Shown in pieces: positions 38,603 through 47,674 of a stretch of DNA of 64,000 nucleotides. The DNA lies in the NCBI RefSeq assembly GCF_024756255.1, contig NZ_JANUHB010000002.1, positions 558,001 through 622,000 of the forward strand. The letters run 5' to 3'. Both the position numbers and the translations under genes were made by a program. The stretch comes from Massilia agilis. GTDB taxonomy: Bacteria > Pseudomonadota > Gammaproteobacteria > Burkholderiales > Burkholderiaceae_D. How positions within the stretch are numbered: position 1 is the stretch's first letter; every line of letters begins with the position of its first letter. The notes under the pieces are model-generated. The model was not told the origin of the DNA. It searched no databases and saw only the letters and a list, made by a program, of their open reading frames with translations.

Positions 38603-38785
38603 TCAGGCCTTGATCGGCGGCTCCGGCATCCTCGGTTCCTGGACCGGGGCGTGGGTCGGGGCCGGATACTCATCCGGCTGCTGGTCTGGCGTGCGGGTCG
38701 GCGGCGGCGTTTCGGGGTCGGGCGTCTGGTGGCCGCGCCGCGGCTCGCCTGCAGCCGCGGCAGGCCGCGCATCGCATTTCTTCAT
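38603..38785 (-). CDS. small proline-rich protein
   Basis: A 60-residue product, MKKCDARP followed by Pro/Thr/Glu-rich sequence (PDPETPPPTRTPDQQPDEYP), probably disordered. AAAGGA sits five bases before the ATG. No signal peptide or known domain. One of three tiny polar genes in this 800-base stretch. Confidence 0.5.
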   Translation of the reverse strand: MKKCDARPAAAAGEPRRGHQTPDPETPPPTRTPDQQPDEYPAPTHAPVQEPRMPEPPIKA

Positions 38786-38920
38786 GCTCGTCCTTTCTGC
38801 CAAGGTTGATCGTAACAATCCCGCTGGCGCGGGCCGTTATCCTGAATCAAGCGGCGGACCTGGCCGTCGCTGCGCCGCCACGAACCGGGCGGCGCGGGCG
38901 CAGTCCAGGCCGCCGGTGGT

Positions 38921-39112
38921 TCAGGAACCCTTCTTGTAGCCTTGCTTGGCACCGCCGCCAGCGCCCTGTTGGCTGCCGGCCTTCTGGCGCGACATGCTGT
39001 TCTGGCTGCTCTTCTGCTTGACGCCTGCGCGTTGCTTGGCCTGGTCCTCTTCCGACATGTTGCCGGCGGACTGGCGGCTCTGGCTGCCGCTGGATGCCTT
39101 CTGTTTGCTCAT
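38921..39112 (-). CDS. small Ser/Gln/Lys-rich protein
   Basis: A 63-residue, highly polar, basic product ([18 protein letters not shown], then [18 protein letters not shown]). It has no hydrophobic residues to speak of and ends [17 protein letters not shown] is well placed five bases before the ATG. The composition recalls small stress-type hydrophilic proteins, but no family is recognised. Confidence 0.55.
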   Translation of the reverse strand: MSKQKASSGSQSRQSAGNMSEEDQAKQRAGVKQKSSQNSMSRQKAGSQQGAGGGAKQGYKKGS

Positions 39113-39243
39113 GCTGGTCCTCCCTGTTGAAAGAAAAACGGCGCGGCTGCCCGATGGCGGCCCGGCCCGGACAATCGCCGTTGGCAATCAGACTAGCATG
39201 GAAGAACTTGGGCAGTTTTCAATCGTGCGCGGGGAAGCGCGCG

Positions 39244-39546
39244 TCAATCGGGCCAGGCGATGCGGCGCGCGAGCGGGGCGCGCAGCACGACGTCGGTGAC
39301 CGGCACGGCCACGCAAGGCAGGATGTCGCCCTCGCGCTTTTCGTCGAACGACAAGCCGGGCCACTCGACCAGGTAGCGCACCTCGCCGCTTTCCTTGCGA
39401 CACAGGCAAGTGCGGCAGGTGCCGTTGCGGCACGAACTGGGAAGCTCGAATCCTGCAGCCTCGGCCGCGCGCAGGATCGGTTCGCCCGCCGGCACGGCAA
39501 AGCGCCAGCCGGAGGGCAACAGGGTCACGATAAATTCCTTGCTCAT
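39244..39546 (-). CDS. plant-type [2Fe-2S] ferredoxin
   Basis: A 100-residue ferredoxin-fold protein for electron transfer. The cluster cysteines are C39, C44, C47 ([11 protein letters not shown]) and C78 (ILPCVAVP), the normal C-x4-C-x2-C...C spacing, with an extra C49. No reductase domain is attached and no oxygenase is adjacent, so its partner is not known. It is divergent from the L,D-transpeptidase gene. Confidence 0.9.
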   Translation of the reverse strand: MSKEFIVTLLPSGWRFAVPAGEPILRAAEAAGFELPSSCRNGTCRTCLCRKESGEVRYLVEWPGLSFDEKREGDILPCVAVPVTDVVLRAPLARRIAWPD

Positions 39547-39657
39547 TGCGGCGATTGTAGCCGCTGGCGGCGCCAGGCGCCTGAGTTCGTTCGCGCACAG
39601 ACCCTTGACGGGCCCGGCACTAGGCTGGACCCCATCGTAGTTTGCAATGGTGACCCT

Positions 39658-40617
39658 GTGAATCGAACGAAGTACCCACTCCTCTTCGCGTGGCTGGCTG
39701 CAAGCTTGCCCGCCCTCGCCCAGCAACTCCCCGCGGCCACGGCTGCGGACAACCAGAACCAGGTCGAGGCCGGGCAGGCCGGCCGCCTGCTGCGCGCCCA
39801 GGTGCTGCTGGACCGCGCCCACTTCTCGCCTGGCGAAATCGACGGCGCCTACGGCTCCAACATGCGCCAGGCGCTGGCCGGCTTCCAGAAGTCGCGCGGG
39901 CTCCCCGCCACCGGCAAGCTGGACGACGCCACCTTCAACGCACTGAACACCGACGGCGCGCCCACGCTGGCGGGCTACACGGTCACCGAGGCCGATGCGG
40001 CCGGCCCCTACCGCCCGGTGCCCGAGGACATGATGGCCAAGGCCGAACTGCCGGTCCTCGGCTTTGCCAGCCCGGCCGAGGCGCTGGGCGAGCGCTTCCA
40101 CGCCAGCCCTGCCCTGCTCGAACGGCTCAACCCCGGCAAGAACCTGGGCCGCGCCGGCGAGCAGCTTCTGGTGCCCAACGTCCTGGGCGCCGCGCCGCTG
40201 CCGAAGGCGGCCAGGATCGCGGTCTCAAACAGCCAAAAGGTGCTGATGCTGTTCGACGCGGCCGGCAAGCAGCTGGCGCAGTACCCGGCGTCCACCGGCA
40301 GCGAGCACGACCCGCTGCCGATCGGGAACTGGAAGGTGCAGGGCGTGCTGCAGAACCCGACCTACCACTACAACCCCAAGCTGTTCTGGGACGCTTCGCC
40401 GGGCGACAAGAAGACCACCGTCAAGCCCGGCCCGAACAACCCGGTAGGCGTGGCCTGGATCGACCTGTCCAAGCCGCACTACGGCATCCACGGCACCCCG
40501 GTGCCGTCCACGATCGGCAAGACGGAATCCCACGGCTGCATCCGCCTGACCAACTGGAGCGCGGCCGAAGTGGCGCAAGTGGTCGCCGCGGGCACCGACG
40601 TCGTGCTGGAGGAATGA
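39658..40617 (+). CDS. L,D-transpeptidase (YkuD) with peptidoglycan-binding domain
   Basis: A 319-residue exported enzyme that would form 3-3 crosslinks or anchor proteins in peptidoglycan. A signal peptide (about residues 1-21, ending PALAQ) is followed by a PG-binding type 1 domain (about 40-97, ending [13 protein letters not shown]), a LysM-like segment (about 140-175) and the YkuD domain (185-318). The catalytic motif shows His278, His292 and nucleophile Cys294 (SHGCIRLTN). The start is GTG; no in-frame ATG gives a signal peptide. The M23 gene follows 21 bases later. Confidence 0.92.
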   Translation: MNRTKYPLLFAWLAASLPALAQQLPAATAADNQNQVEAGQAGRLLRAQVLLDRAHFSPGEIDGAYGSNMRQALAGFQKSRGLPATGKLDDATFNALNTDGAPTLAGYTVTEADAAGPYRPVPEDMMAKAELPVLGFASPAEALGERFHASPALLERLNPGKNLGRAGEQLLVPNVLGAAPLPKAARIAVSNSQKVLMLFDAAGKQLAQYPASTGSEHDPLPIGNWKVQGVLQNPTYHYNPKLFWDASPGDKKTTVKPGPNNPVGVAWIDLSKPHYGIHGTPVPSTIGKTESHGCIRLTNWSAAEVAQVVAAGTDVVLEE

Positions 40618-40638
40618 CCCTGACCCGAGGAGGCGCAC

Positions 40639-41337
40639 ATGCGATGGCTGCTCACTTTCCTGTTCGGCGTGTTGGTTGGCGCGGGTGCTCTGTTTGCCTG
40701 GCTGAGCCAGTTGCCCCCAGCGCAGGCGCCCCAGCCGGTGGTGACGGCGACCGGCCATGCGCTGCCGCCACCGCCGCCGCAGGGCGAACAGGTGCGGCTG
40801 GCCGACCCGCCGAAGATCGAGCCTGACCTGACCGAGGCCGACCTGCCGCTGCGGCCCGACCCGGTGACGGCGACCGTGCTGGCCACGGTGCCCCGGCTGG
40901 CAAGCGGCGGCGGCAAACTGCTGGTGCCGGTCGAAGGCGTGAAGGCGAGCGACATCAGCGACACCTTCGACCAGCAGCGCGGCAGCGCGCGCAAGCACGA
41001 GGCACTGGACATCATGGCGCCGCTAGGCACGCGCGTGCTGGCGGCCGGCGACGGCAAGGTGGTCAAGCTTTTCAAGAGCAAGCCGGGCGGGCTGACGGTG
41101 TACCAGTTCGATCCGGAGGAAAAGTACGCCTACTACTACGCGCACCTGGATCGCTATGCGGAAGGGCTGAAGGAAGGGATGACGCTCAAGCGCGGGGACC
41201 TGGTCGGCTACGTGGGCAGCACCGGCAACGCGGACGCGAAAGCGCCGCACCTGCACTTTGCGCTGATCGAGCTCACGCCGGAAAAACAGTGGTGGAAAGG
41301 CACCCCGGTGGACCCCTACCCGCTGCTTGAACGGTAG
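40639..41337 (+). CDS. M23 family (LytM-type) peptidoglycan endopeptidase-like protein
   Basis: A 232-residue membrane-anchored protein: an N-terminal helix (about residues 4-21), a proline-rich linker, then a M23 domain (about 95-230). Zinc ligands and catalytic residues are visible: His120 and Asp124 in KHEALDIMAP, His169 in YYYAHLD, and His204/His206 in APHLHF. So it should be an active endopeptidase rather than a degenerate activator. GAGGAGG precedes the ATG. It forms an operon with the L,D-transpeptidase. Its TAG stop lies inside a repeat element. Confidence 0.9.
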   Translation: MRWLLTFLFGVLVGAGALFAWLSQLPPAQAPQPVVTATGHALPPPPPQGEQVRLADPPKIEPDLTEADLPLRPDPVTATVLATVPRLASGGGKLLVPVEGVKASDISDTFDQQRGSARKHEALDIMAPLGTRVLAAGDGKVVKLFKSKPGGLTVYQFDPEEKYAYYYAHLDRYAEGLKEGMTLKRGDLVGYVGSTGNADAKAPHLHFALIELTPEKQWWKGTPVDPYPLLER

Positions 41338-41438
41338 GGTGGGCAGCTTGTCTGCCCACGCGTTCAGAGCACGCCTGCAATACCGCCGGCCTGCGAGCGT
41401 GATTTGAACGCGTGGGCAGGAAGACCTGCCCACCCTAC
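41334..41438. repeat. two-hairpin extragenic palindromic repeat, copy 3
   Basis: Begins GTAGGGTGGGC and closes with GCCCACCCTAC; each arm is a small hairpin (GGGCAG...CTGCCC on the left, GGGCAGG...CCTGCCC on the right). CACGCGTTC and GAACGCGTG flank the spacer as in copy 2. The TAG stop of the M23 gene is part of the repeat. It lies between convergent M23 and M4 genes. Confidence 0.85.
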
Positions 41439-41446
41439 CCTTACCG

Positions 41447-43198
41447 CTACTGGCTCTCGTCCACGTCCGCGCCGACGTTGATCGCCGCGTAAGCGCGCTG
41501 CACGGCAATCGCCTCCTTGCTGCCCTTCCCGTACAGTTCCTCAGCCGATTCCACCATCTTGTTACGCGCATCGGCGTAGTTGGTGCTCGAGGTGAACTTG
41601 GTGGTGTTGGCCTTGAACCAGATGCGGTAGGCCTTATCCAGCCCGATGCCGCTCATCGCACCCGGGTTCTTCACCAGGTATTTGCTGTACTGGTCGCTGT
41701 TCTTGTCCGCGTTCGAGCCCTGCGACAGGAAGTAGAACATGCGGTTGTTCGGCCCGCTGCTGTAGTGGACGTCGAGCCGCTTGATCGAGGTGCTCCATGC
41801 GTCCGGGCTGCTGCCGTCCTTGCTCGGCTTGTACATCCAGCGCAGCGGCGTGCCGTTCTTGCTGATCTCCTTGCCCATCACCCAGTCGTTGCCGGTCAGC
41901 GGAACGGTGTCGCCCTTGCCGCCCGCGCGCGCGTAAGCTTCCACCACTTCGCCGTTGATGTCCGAGCTCGATTCGTTCAGGCCGCCCGATTCGCCCGAAT
42001 AGGTCAGGTTCGAGGTGGCCGCCGTCACGCCGTGCCCCATCTCGTGGCCGATCACGTCGTTCGAGCCCAGGCTGTAGAACATCGAGCCGTCGCCGATGAA
42101 CATGCAGCGGCAGGTGTCGCTGTAGTACGCATTGTCGTAAGCGGTGTTGACGTGGGCGGCGATGTAGGTGGCCGTGTCATGCCCGTCCAGCGACAGCCAG
42201 CCCATCACGTTCTTGAGCGTGTCGTAGGTGTTCATCAGACCCCACATCGCGTTCACCGCCGCGGTCTGGCCGTTGGCGTTGGTGGTGCTGCCGCCTTCGA
42301 CGTACTGCTTGCCGTCGCCCCAGGTGTTGGTGCTGTTGGTGTAGATGAGGCCAGCGCTGCTGCCGTGGTTGGCGTTGGTGATCGCCATTGCGCCATACGC
42401 GCCGCCCTTGCCGCGCGTGCTGTCCTTCATCTGGTAGGCGCCGTTCACCAGCGTGGTGCTGATCGGGACCTCGCCGTTGTACTGGCTCTTGCCCACGCCG
42501 ATCACGGTCTGCAGCATGTTCCACTGGTCGATCACGTGGGCGTCCTTCGCGTTCACCACCGTGTCGCGGTACACCGGCTTGTCCGCCACCACCGAGCGGG
42601 TGTGCACCAGGTAGGCCAGCTCGTAGTGGTCCACCACGTCCTGCACATCGAGCGCGTTGAGCTCGGCCTCGGGCTTGTTGGCGGCGGCGGGCAGGCGCTC
42701 GGTCTTCATGACCGGAAAAATGATCAGCTCCGCGTTCGGCGGGGCCAGGTGGGTGGCGCCCGGGCCCACCGAAGCCAGCGCGGCGTCGATGGCCGCCTTG
42801 GACGAGATCGCAGGCTTGACGTCGATGTCCACGCTGGCGCCGGGTTTGCTGCCGAGCTGGCTGCGGCGATCGGACGCGGATTCGCTCACGATGTGCCCCG
42901 TGCCATCGACCACCACCACCGATTCCGAACCGAACACCGGCACGCCCTTGTAGGTATGCTGCACGCGCACCACCTGCGTGCCCTGCACGCCGGGATGCTG
43001 GACCTTGACCGCGAAACCGTGGTTGGCATCCAGGCCGCGGCTGGCCAGCTGCTTGGACAGCTGCGACACCAGCGACGCCGCCGCCTGTTTCGACTGCAGC
43101 TGCGGCGCGCTCATCATCGGCGCCGCCGCCGCCCAGCCGCACACCGACAGGGAAAGCGCGCCGAGCGACGCGGCCAGCAGGGTTTTACGCATGTTCAT
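41447..43198 (-). CDS. secreted M4 family (thermolysin-like) metallopeptidase
   Basis: A 583-residue zymogen. A signal peptide (about residues 1-26, ending AAAAP), a FTP/PepSY propeptide region (about 45-215) and a thermolysin-type catalytic domain follow. Zinc motif HEMGH is at 385-389 and the third ligand Glu409 in GLNESSSD. The C-terminal M4 domain contains DVHYSSGPNNRMFYFLS with the catalytic His, and ends without a pre-peptidase C-terminal domain. Secretion for protein degradation is expected from the family. GAGGAG precedes the ATG. Confidence 0.93.
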   Translation of the reverse strand: MNMRKTLLAASLGALSLSVCGWAAAAPMMSAPQLQSKQAAASLVSQLSKQLASRGLDANHGFAVKVQHPGVQGTQVVRVQHTYKGVPVFGSESVVVVDGTGHIVSESASDRRSQLGSKPGASVDIDVKPAISSKAAIDAALASVGPGATHLAPPNAELIIFPVMKTERLPAAANKPEAELNALDVQDVVDHYELAYLVHTRSVVADKPVYRDTVVNAKDAHVIDQWNMLQTVIGVGKSQYNGEVPISTTLVNGAYQMKDSTRGKGGAYGAMAITNANHGSSAGLIYTNSTNTWGDGKQYVEGGSTTNANGQTAAVNAMWGLMNTYDTLKNVMGWLSLDGHDTATYIAAHVNTAYDNAYYSDTCRCMFIGDGSMFYSLGSNDVIGHEMGHGVTAATSNLTYSGESGGLNESSSDINGEVVEAYARAGGKGDTVPLTGNDWVMGKEISKNGTPLRWMYKPSKDGSSPDAWSTSIKRLDVHYSSGPNNRMFYFLSQGSNADKNSDQYSKYLVKNPGAMSGIGLDKAYRIWFKANTTKFTSSTNYADARNKMVESAEELYGKGSKEAIAVQRAYAAINVGADVDESQ

Positions 43199-43319
43199 GG
43201 TGACTCCTCGTTGAAGTGGTCGGCGGGCCGCCGCCTTGCGGTATCCGTTCTCAGCGCACAAGCGAGCTGGGCACTTTGGAAGTTTGGACGAGCTTCAACG
43301 GAAGGGTTTGCTCAAACGC

Positions 43320-43357
43320 AAAAAGCCCCGCGATCGGGGGAACCAATCGCGGGGCTT
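43320..43357 (-). terminator. rho-independent terminator, minus strand
   Basis: A 12-bp perfect stem (AAGCCCCGCGAT with its complement) and 11-base loop are followed, on the minus strand, by five U. It should end the transcript from the 45278-43486 genes before the M4 gene. Confidence 0.8.
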
Positions 43358-43363
43358 CTAGTT

Positions 43364-43462
43364 CGTCGTCCCCGCGCAGGCGGGGACCCATGGACAGTAT
43401 CCGGGAACAACGGCAACCGTCAGTCTGGCTCAGCATGGGTCCCCGCCTGCGCGGGGACGACG
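43364..43462. repeat. perfect 28-bp inverted repeat element
   Basis: Two 28-base arms (43364-43391 and 43435-43462) are exact reverse complements, separated by 43 bases. Each arm is itself a hairpin, GTCCCCGC with GCGGGGAC around GCAG. No coding sequence lies inside. It resembles dispersed REP-like palindromes known in many proteobacteria. Confidence 0.88.
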
Positions 43463-43485
43463 GTTTGCTGGCGAGCGAGTGCGGG

Positions 43486-44079
43486 TCAACGCCGGCTGCG
43501 GCGGCTGCTCATCAGATACCAGGTGGCGCCGGCCAGCGCGGTGACGATGGCCGCCTTTTTCACCAGTCCGGCCGGGTTGTGGCGCATTTCGGCCTTGATG
43601 CCCATCTCGCCCAGCACGTTGGGCACGTGGCCGTGCGCCAGGTCGTCGACGATGCCTTCGACCACATTCACGCGGTCGGCCAGCAGCAGCATCAGCCAGT
43701 GGCGCAGGTCGTTCTCGGTCTGCCGGTAGGCGGCGCGCCGGATCATGCCGGACAGGCCTTTGGGCGGCTGCGCGGTGCCGAAGATGGGGGTGATTCCCGG
43801 CCGCTCCGGCGAGCAGAACACCTCCACCGTCTGGGCCTGCTGCACCGGCTGGCCCGGCTGCGGGTCGATGAAGCGCGGCGGCGTGTGCTCCATCGGCACA
43901 GCCGGGCGGTTCTTGCGGTCCAGGTCCGCGCCCCAGCCCTGGATGTGCTGCAGCTGTTCGCGCGACGGCCGCTGGCGGTCGAGGTGGAAATCCATCTGGC
44001 GGTCGTAGTCCACGTGGCCGTGGTGGTGCGGGTTGTGGCGCTGTTCCGCCTGGTCGTGGCGGGCGATCTCGTTGTCCAT
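43486..44079 (-). CDS. protein of unknown function with C-terminal hydrophobic segment
   Basis: A 197-residue protein. The first 75 residues are His/Gln/Pro-rich and polar. The middle (SGMIRRAAYRQTENDLRHWLMLLLADRVNVVEGIVDDL) is helical. One hydrophobic helix lies near the C-terminus (VKKAAIVTALAGATWYLMSS) before SRRSRR. AAGGAG precedes the ATG. It begins 11 bases after the Zn-alcohol dehydrogenase and is followed by a terminator. Function unknown. Confidence 0.75.
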   Translation of the reverse strand: MDNEIARHDQAEQRHNPHHHGHVDYDRQMDFHLDRQRPSREQLQHIQGWGADLDRKNRPAVPMEHTPPRFIDPQPGQPVQQAQTVEVFCSPERPGITPIFGTAQPPKGLSGMIRRAAYRQTENDLRHWLMLLLADRVNVVEGIVDDLAHGHVPNVLGEMGIKAEMRHNPAGLVKKAAIVTALAGATWYLMSSRRSRR

Positions 44080-44090
44080 TCAGTTCTCCT

Positions 44091-45278
44091 TCAGTGCAGG
44101 ATGCTGCTCGCCGTCGTGCGCGCAATGCTGCCTGCGCGCGGCGGGATCAGGACCGGCTTGATGCACTCATCGAGCTTGCTGGAGAAGATATGGTAGGCGT
44201 CCGACACCTCTTCCAGCGGCACGCGGTGCGTGATGATTTCCTTCGGGTTGAGGCGCCCGGCGCGGATATGCTCGATCAGGTGCGGCACGTGACGCTTGAC
44301 GCTGGCCTGGTTCATGCGCAGGGTCAGCCCCTTGTTGACGGCGTTGCCGATCGGGACCGCGTTGAAGGTCGGGCCATACACGCCCACGATCGAGACGTTG
44401 CCGCCCTTGCGCACCGAGTTGATCGCCCAGTGCAGCACGGTGGCGGCGCCCGCCTGCAACATGGTCCAGCGGCCGGTGATGGTCTGCGCCATGCTGCCAG
44501 ATGCCTCGCACCCGACCGCGTCGATGCACACGTCCGCGCCCAGCCAGTCGGTCATCTTCTTGATGTGCAGCGCCATGTCCTTCACTTCGCGGAAGTTGAT
44601 GACCTCGCACTGGGCGTAGCGCTTGACGAACTCGAGCCGGTATTCAAGGCAGTCCACCACGATCACGCGACCGGCGCCCATCAGCCAGGCCGACTTGGCG
44701 GCGAAGATGCCGATCGGGCCGGCGCCGAAGATCACAACCGTATCGCCCTCGCTGATGTCGCCCATCTCCGCTGCCTGGTAGCCGGTCGGCAGCGCGTCGG
44801 TCAGCAGCACCGCGTCGTCGTCCTCGATGTCGTCCGGGATCTTGTACGGCCCCACATCGGCCATCGGCACGCGCACGTATTCGGCCTGGCCGCCGTCGTA
44901 GCCGCCGGTGGTGTGCGAGTAGCCGTAGATGCCGCCCACGGCGGTGGCTTCCGGATTGGTGTTGTGGCAGTTGCTGTACAGTTCGCGCTGGCAGAAAAAG
45001 CAGGAGCCGCAGAACAGGTTGAACGGCACCAGCACGCGGTCGCCCGGCTTGAGCGTTTCCACCGCCGAACCGACTTGCTCCACCACGCCGACGAACTCGT
45101 GGCCGAAGGTGTGGCCGACGCGGGTGTCCGGCACCAGCCCGTGGTACAGGTGCAGGTCGGAACCGCAGATGCAAGCGCGTGTCACGCGCACGATGGCGTC
45201 GCCCGGATGCTCGATCACCGGATCGGGCTTGTGCCCGACGCGAACCCGGTACGGGCCGCGGTAGTTCATTGCCAGCAT
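44091..45278 (-). CDS. zinc-dependent alcohol dehydrogenase, formaldehyde dehydrogenase-like
   Basis: A 395-residue MDR enzyme oxidising an alcohol or aldehyde-hydrate with NAD. The catalytic zinc site is shown by CICGSDLHLYHG and GHEFVG; four structural-zinc cysteines lie in FCGSCFFCQRELYSNCHN. The Rossmann motif is VVIFGAGPIGIFAAKSA. The long loop after it and DALPTGYQAAEMGD match glutathione-independent formaldehyde dehydrogenase-like members. GAGGAGG precedes the chosen ATG, which drops 24 non-conserved residues. Confidence 0.9.
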   Translation of the reverse strand: MLAMNYRGPYRVRVGHKPDPVIEHPGDAIVRVTRACICGSDLHLYHGLVPDTRVGHTFGHEFVGVVEQVGSAVETLKPGDRVLVPFNLFCGSCFFCQRELYSNCHNTNPEATAVGGIYGYSHTTGGYDGGQAEYVRVPMADVGPYKIPDDIEDDDAVLLTDALPTGYQAAEMGDISEGDTVVIFGAGPIGIFAAKSAWLMGAGRVIVVDCLEYRLEFVKRYAQCEVINFREVKDMALHIKKMTDWLGADVCIDAVGCEASGSMAQTITGRWTMLQAGAATVLHWAINSVRKGGNVSIVGVYGPTFNAVPIGNAVNKGLTLRMNQASVKRHVPHLIEHIRAGRLNPKEIITHRVPLEEVSDAYHIFSSKLDECIKPVLIPPRAGSIARTTASSILH

Positions 45279-45443
45279 AAATTCCTCCTCCTCAAACGTT
45301 TGTGGGAAGCAAAGCGCCCGCGCGGGGCGCGAGAAACCAAGGTAGGGCAAACAGTCGCCAATAGCGATACGCGCACGGAAAGGAACAGTCCGTTTTGGCG
45401 CGGTTTCCTCAAAAAGACGACGACCGGGTTGCGGGAAGCCTGC

Positions 45444-46313
45444 TTACAGTTGGGAAGCGCCGAACGTGTCGCACTGGCGCACGTCGCCGCTGTCGATGCC
45501 GCGCTTGAACCAGCGCACGCGCTGCGCCGAGGTGCCGTGCGTGAACGAATCCGGGACCACCACGCCTTGCGACTGGCGCTGCAGCGTGTCGTCGCCGATG
45601 GCGGTGGCCGCGTGCAGGGCCGATTCCACGTCGCCCTGCTCCAGGATGTTCTTCGCCTGGTTGGTGCGGTTGCCCCACACCCCGGCAAAGCAGTCGGCCT
45701 GCAGCTCGACCCGCACCGACAGCGCGTTGGCCTGCGCTTCGTCCATGGCCTGGCGCTTGCGGTCCACCTTGTCCATGATGCCCATGAGGTTCTGCACGTG
45801 GTGGCCGACTTCGTGCGCGATCACGTAGGCCTGCGCGAACTCGCCCGATTCGTGGAAGCGCTGGCGCATCAGGTTGTAGAAGGCCAGGTCGATATACACG
45901 TGCTGGTCGGCCGGGCAGTAGAACGGTCCGGCGGCGGTGCGTCCGGTGCCGCAGCCGGTGCGGGTGGCGTTCTCGAAAATGGTGAGTGTGGGCGGCTTGT
46001 AGGTGCCGCCGTGTTCGCGGAAGATCTCGGTCCAGGTGTCCTCGGTGTAGGCCAGCACCGTGCGCACGAAGCGGGTCTGCTCGTCCTCGGGGCCGGTGCG
46101 CTGCTGCGGGGCCTGCTGGACCGTGGGGGCGCCACCGCCGGTCAGCAGGTTCAGGATGGTGCCGGGCGAGACGCCGAAGAACCACGAACCGATCAGCGCA
46201 ATGACGATCGTGCCGATACCGACCGAGCGTCCGCCGAAACCGAATCCGCCTCCCCCGCCCTGCCCGCGCAGGTCCTCGACGTTGCTGCTTTCGCGATCAC
46301 CTTCCCAGCGCAT
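45444..46313 (-). CDS. ypfJ: YpfJ family neutral zinc metallopeptidase-like membrane protein
   Basis: A 289-residue protein. A Gly-rich N-terminus is followed by one membrane helix (about residues 31-49). The zinc motif HEVGH is at 167-171 in IAHEVGHHVQNLMG, with AFYNLM and CGTGRTAAGPFYCPADQHVYIDL upstream, typical of the YpfJ/KPN_02809 family. Enzymatic activity of the family is inferred from the motif. GGGAGG precedes the ATG. Confidence 0.9.
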   Translation of the reverse strand: MRWEGDRESSNVEDLRGQGGGGGFGFGGRSVGIGTIVIALIGSWFFGVSPGTILNLLTGGGAPTVQQAPQQRTGPEDEQTRFVRTVLAYTEDTWTEIFREHGGTYKPPTLTIFENATRTGCGTGRTAAGPFYCPADQHVYIDLAFYNLMRQRFHESGEFAQAYVIAHEVGHHVQNLMGIMDKVDRKRQAMDEAQANALSVRVELQADCFAGVWGNRTNQAKNILEQGDVESALHAATAIGDDTLQRQSQGVVVPDSFTHGTSAQRVRWFKRGIDSGDVRQCDTFGASQL

Positions 46314-46331
46314 CGATACCTCCCGCCCGGC

Positions 46332-46511
46332 CTAGCGGCCGGTTGACCGCTTCAGGTGGCTGGCGTCCAGGTTCTCGCGCGCGTCCTTGGTGCGCAGCTC
46401 CTCCTGCTCGGCAAGGCCGGTACGTTCCTCGTCGTGCCGCTGGCGTTCGTGCCGCTCGCGCTCGAGCTCGATGTCGATGCGGCTGCTGGGCGTATGCGCA
46501 ATCGTGTTCAT
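46332..46511 (-). CDS. small charged protein, unknown
   Basis: A 59-residue, highly charged product rich in Glu and Arg (ELERERHERQRHDEERTGLAEQEELR), probably one long helix. GGGAGGA is six bases before the ATG. It lies 18 bases upstream of ypfJ on the same strand and may be co-transcribed with it. Confidence 0.55.
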   Translation of the reverse strand: MNTIAHTPSSRIDIELERERHERQRHDEERTGLAEQEELRTKDARENLDASHLKRSTGR

Positions 46512-46548
46512 GTCCGATCCTCCCGGGTGAGTAAGCCTTTCAGGCAGT

Positions 46549-47604
46549 ATGGCCAAGTCCGCAGTCGCGGTATGTTCGAATGTTCACACAATCGCCGATT
46601 TGGGCGCGATTCGGTTCGACGCCGTACAGATAGCCCGCCGGCAAGCGCGCATGCTGGCCGGCATGCCACTCGACATCCACGACCCCGACGCGCTGGTCCA
46701 GCTCGGCCGAGAACTGTCCGCCCAGGGCTACCGCTTCACCACGGTGACGCCGGCCACGCACCGCCGCGTCAACGCCCGCGCCGGGAACGCAACGGCCAGC
46801 GACCTGCGCGGCGTATTCGGCTGGAGCAGGCCGTTTGCCGACACGCTGCTGCCGCCCTCCATGTGCACGCTCATGCGGCGCGCCAGCGTGCTCGTGCAGG
46901 CGGCCGACGGCTGGCGCTCGGCGGTGCGCGCCGCCACCCTGGGCCAGCAGCTCTACTTTCACTCGGCCTTTCCCAGCGCCGGTCGCGATGCGGTGTTCTT
47001 CGGGCCGGACACGGTGCGCTTTGTCGCCGCGGTGCTGGGCGGCCTTGCCAACTTGCCGGCCGCGCCACGGCGCATCATCGACATCGGCTGCGGCGCCGGG
47101 CCATGCGCCATCGAACTGGCGCTGCGCTATCCGCACGCCGAAGTGATCGCCGCGGACGTGAACCCGTCCGCCCTGGCACTTGCGGCCATCAACGCCCGGC
47201 TGGCCGGGGTGCCGCACGTGCAGCCCTGCCGCAGCAGCCTGCTGGACGACGTGAGCGGCGACTTCGACCTGGTCGTCGCAAACCCGCCCTATGTGCTCGA
47301 CAGCCAGGGCCGCACCTACCGCGACGGCGGCGGCCTGCACGGCGCGCAGCTGTCGGTGGAGCTGGTCCATGCCGCGCTGCCGCGCCTGCGCCCGGGCGGC
47401 ACGCTGATGGTGTACACCGGCGTGGCCATGACCGGCGCGGACGATCCCTTCCTTCAGGCGATCACGCCGGCGCTAAAGCGCCATGCGGCCAGCTGGACCT
47501 ATGGCGAGCTCGATCCGGACGTGTTCGGCGAACTGCTCGCACAGCAGGGCTACGAGGACGTGGAGCGCATCGCGGCGGTGTGGCTGGTGGCGTCCAGCGC
47601 CTGA
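46549..47604 (+). CDS. class I methyltransferase of the HemK/PrmC-like type
   Basis: A 351-residue SAM-dependent methyltransferase. Motif I is IIDIGCGAGPCAIELALRYP and motif IV is VVANPPYVLD; NPPY marks N-methylation of a planar amide or base. A separate N-terminal region (about residues 40-140) includes GYRFTTVTPATHRRVNAR. It is not the housekeeping PrmC by layout, and the substrate is unknown. The start is uncertain: ATG at 46549 has AGG upstream, while ATGs at 46651 and 46663 also precede conserved-looking sequence. Confidence 0.82.
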   Translation: MAKSAVAVCSNVHTIADLGAIRFDAVQIARRQARMLAGMPLDIHDPDALVQLGRELSAQGYRFTTVTPATHRRVNARAGNATASDLRGVFGWSRPFADTLLPPSMCTLMRRASVLVQAADGWRSAVRAATLGQQLYFHSAFPSAGRDAVFFGPDTVRFVAAVLGGLANLPAAPRRIIDIGCGAGPCAIELALRYPHAEVIAADVNPSALALAAINARLAGVPHVQPCRSSLLDDVSGDFDLVVANPPYVLDSQGRTYRDGGGLHGAQLSVELVHAALPRLRPGGTLMVYTGVAMTGADDPFLQAITPALKRHAASWTYGELDPDVFGELLAQQGYEDVERIAAVWLVASSA

Positions 47605-47674
47605 GCCGGTCCTGTGACCAAAGCGCCGACTTGCTGTACAGTTGGGCGTGAGACGACAACCACGGGAACCACAC

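Noticed and set aside
43364..43462. Terminal inverted repeats of an insertion sequence
   Set aside because: Only 43 bases lie between the arms, no transposase or target duplication is visible; a REP-like palindrome fits better.
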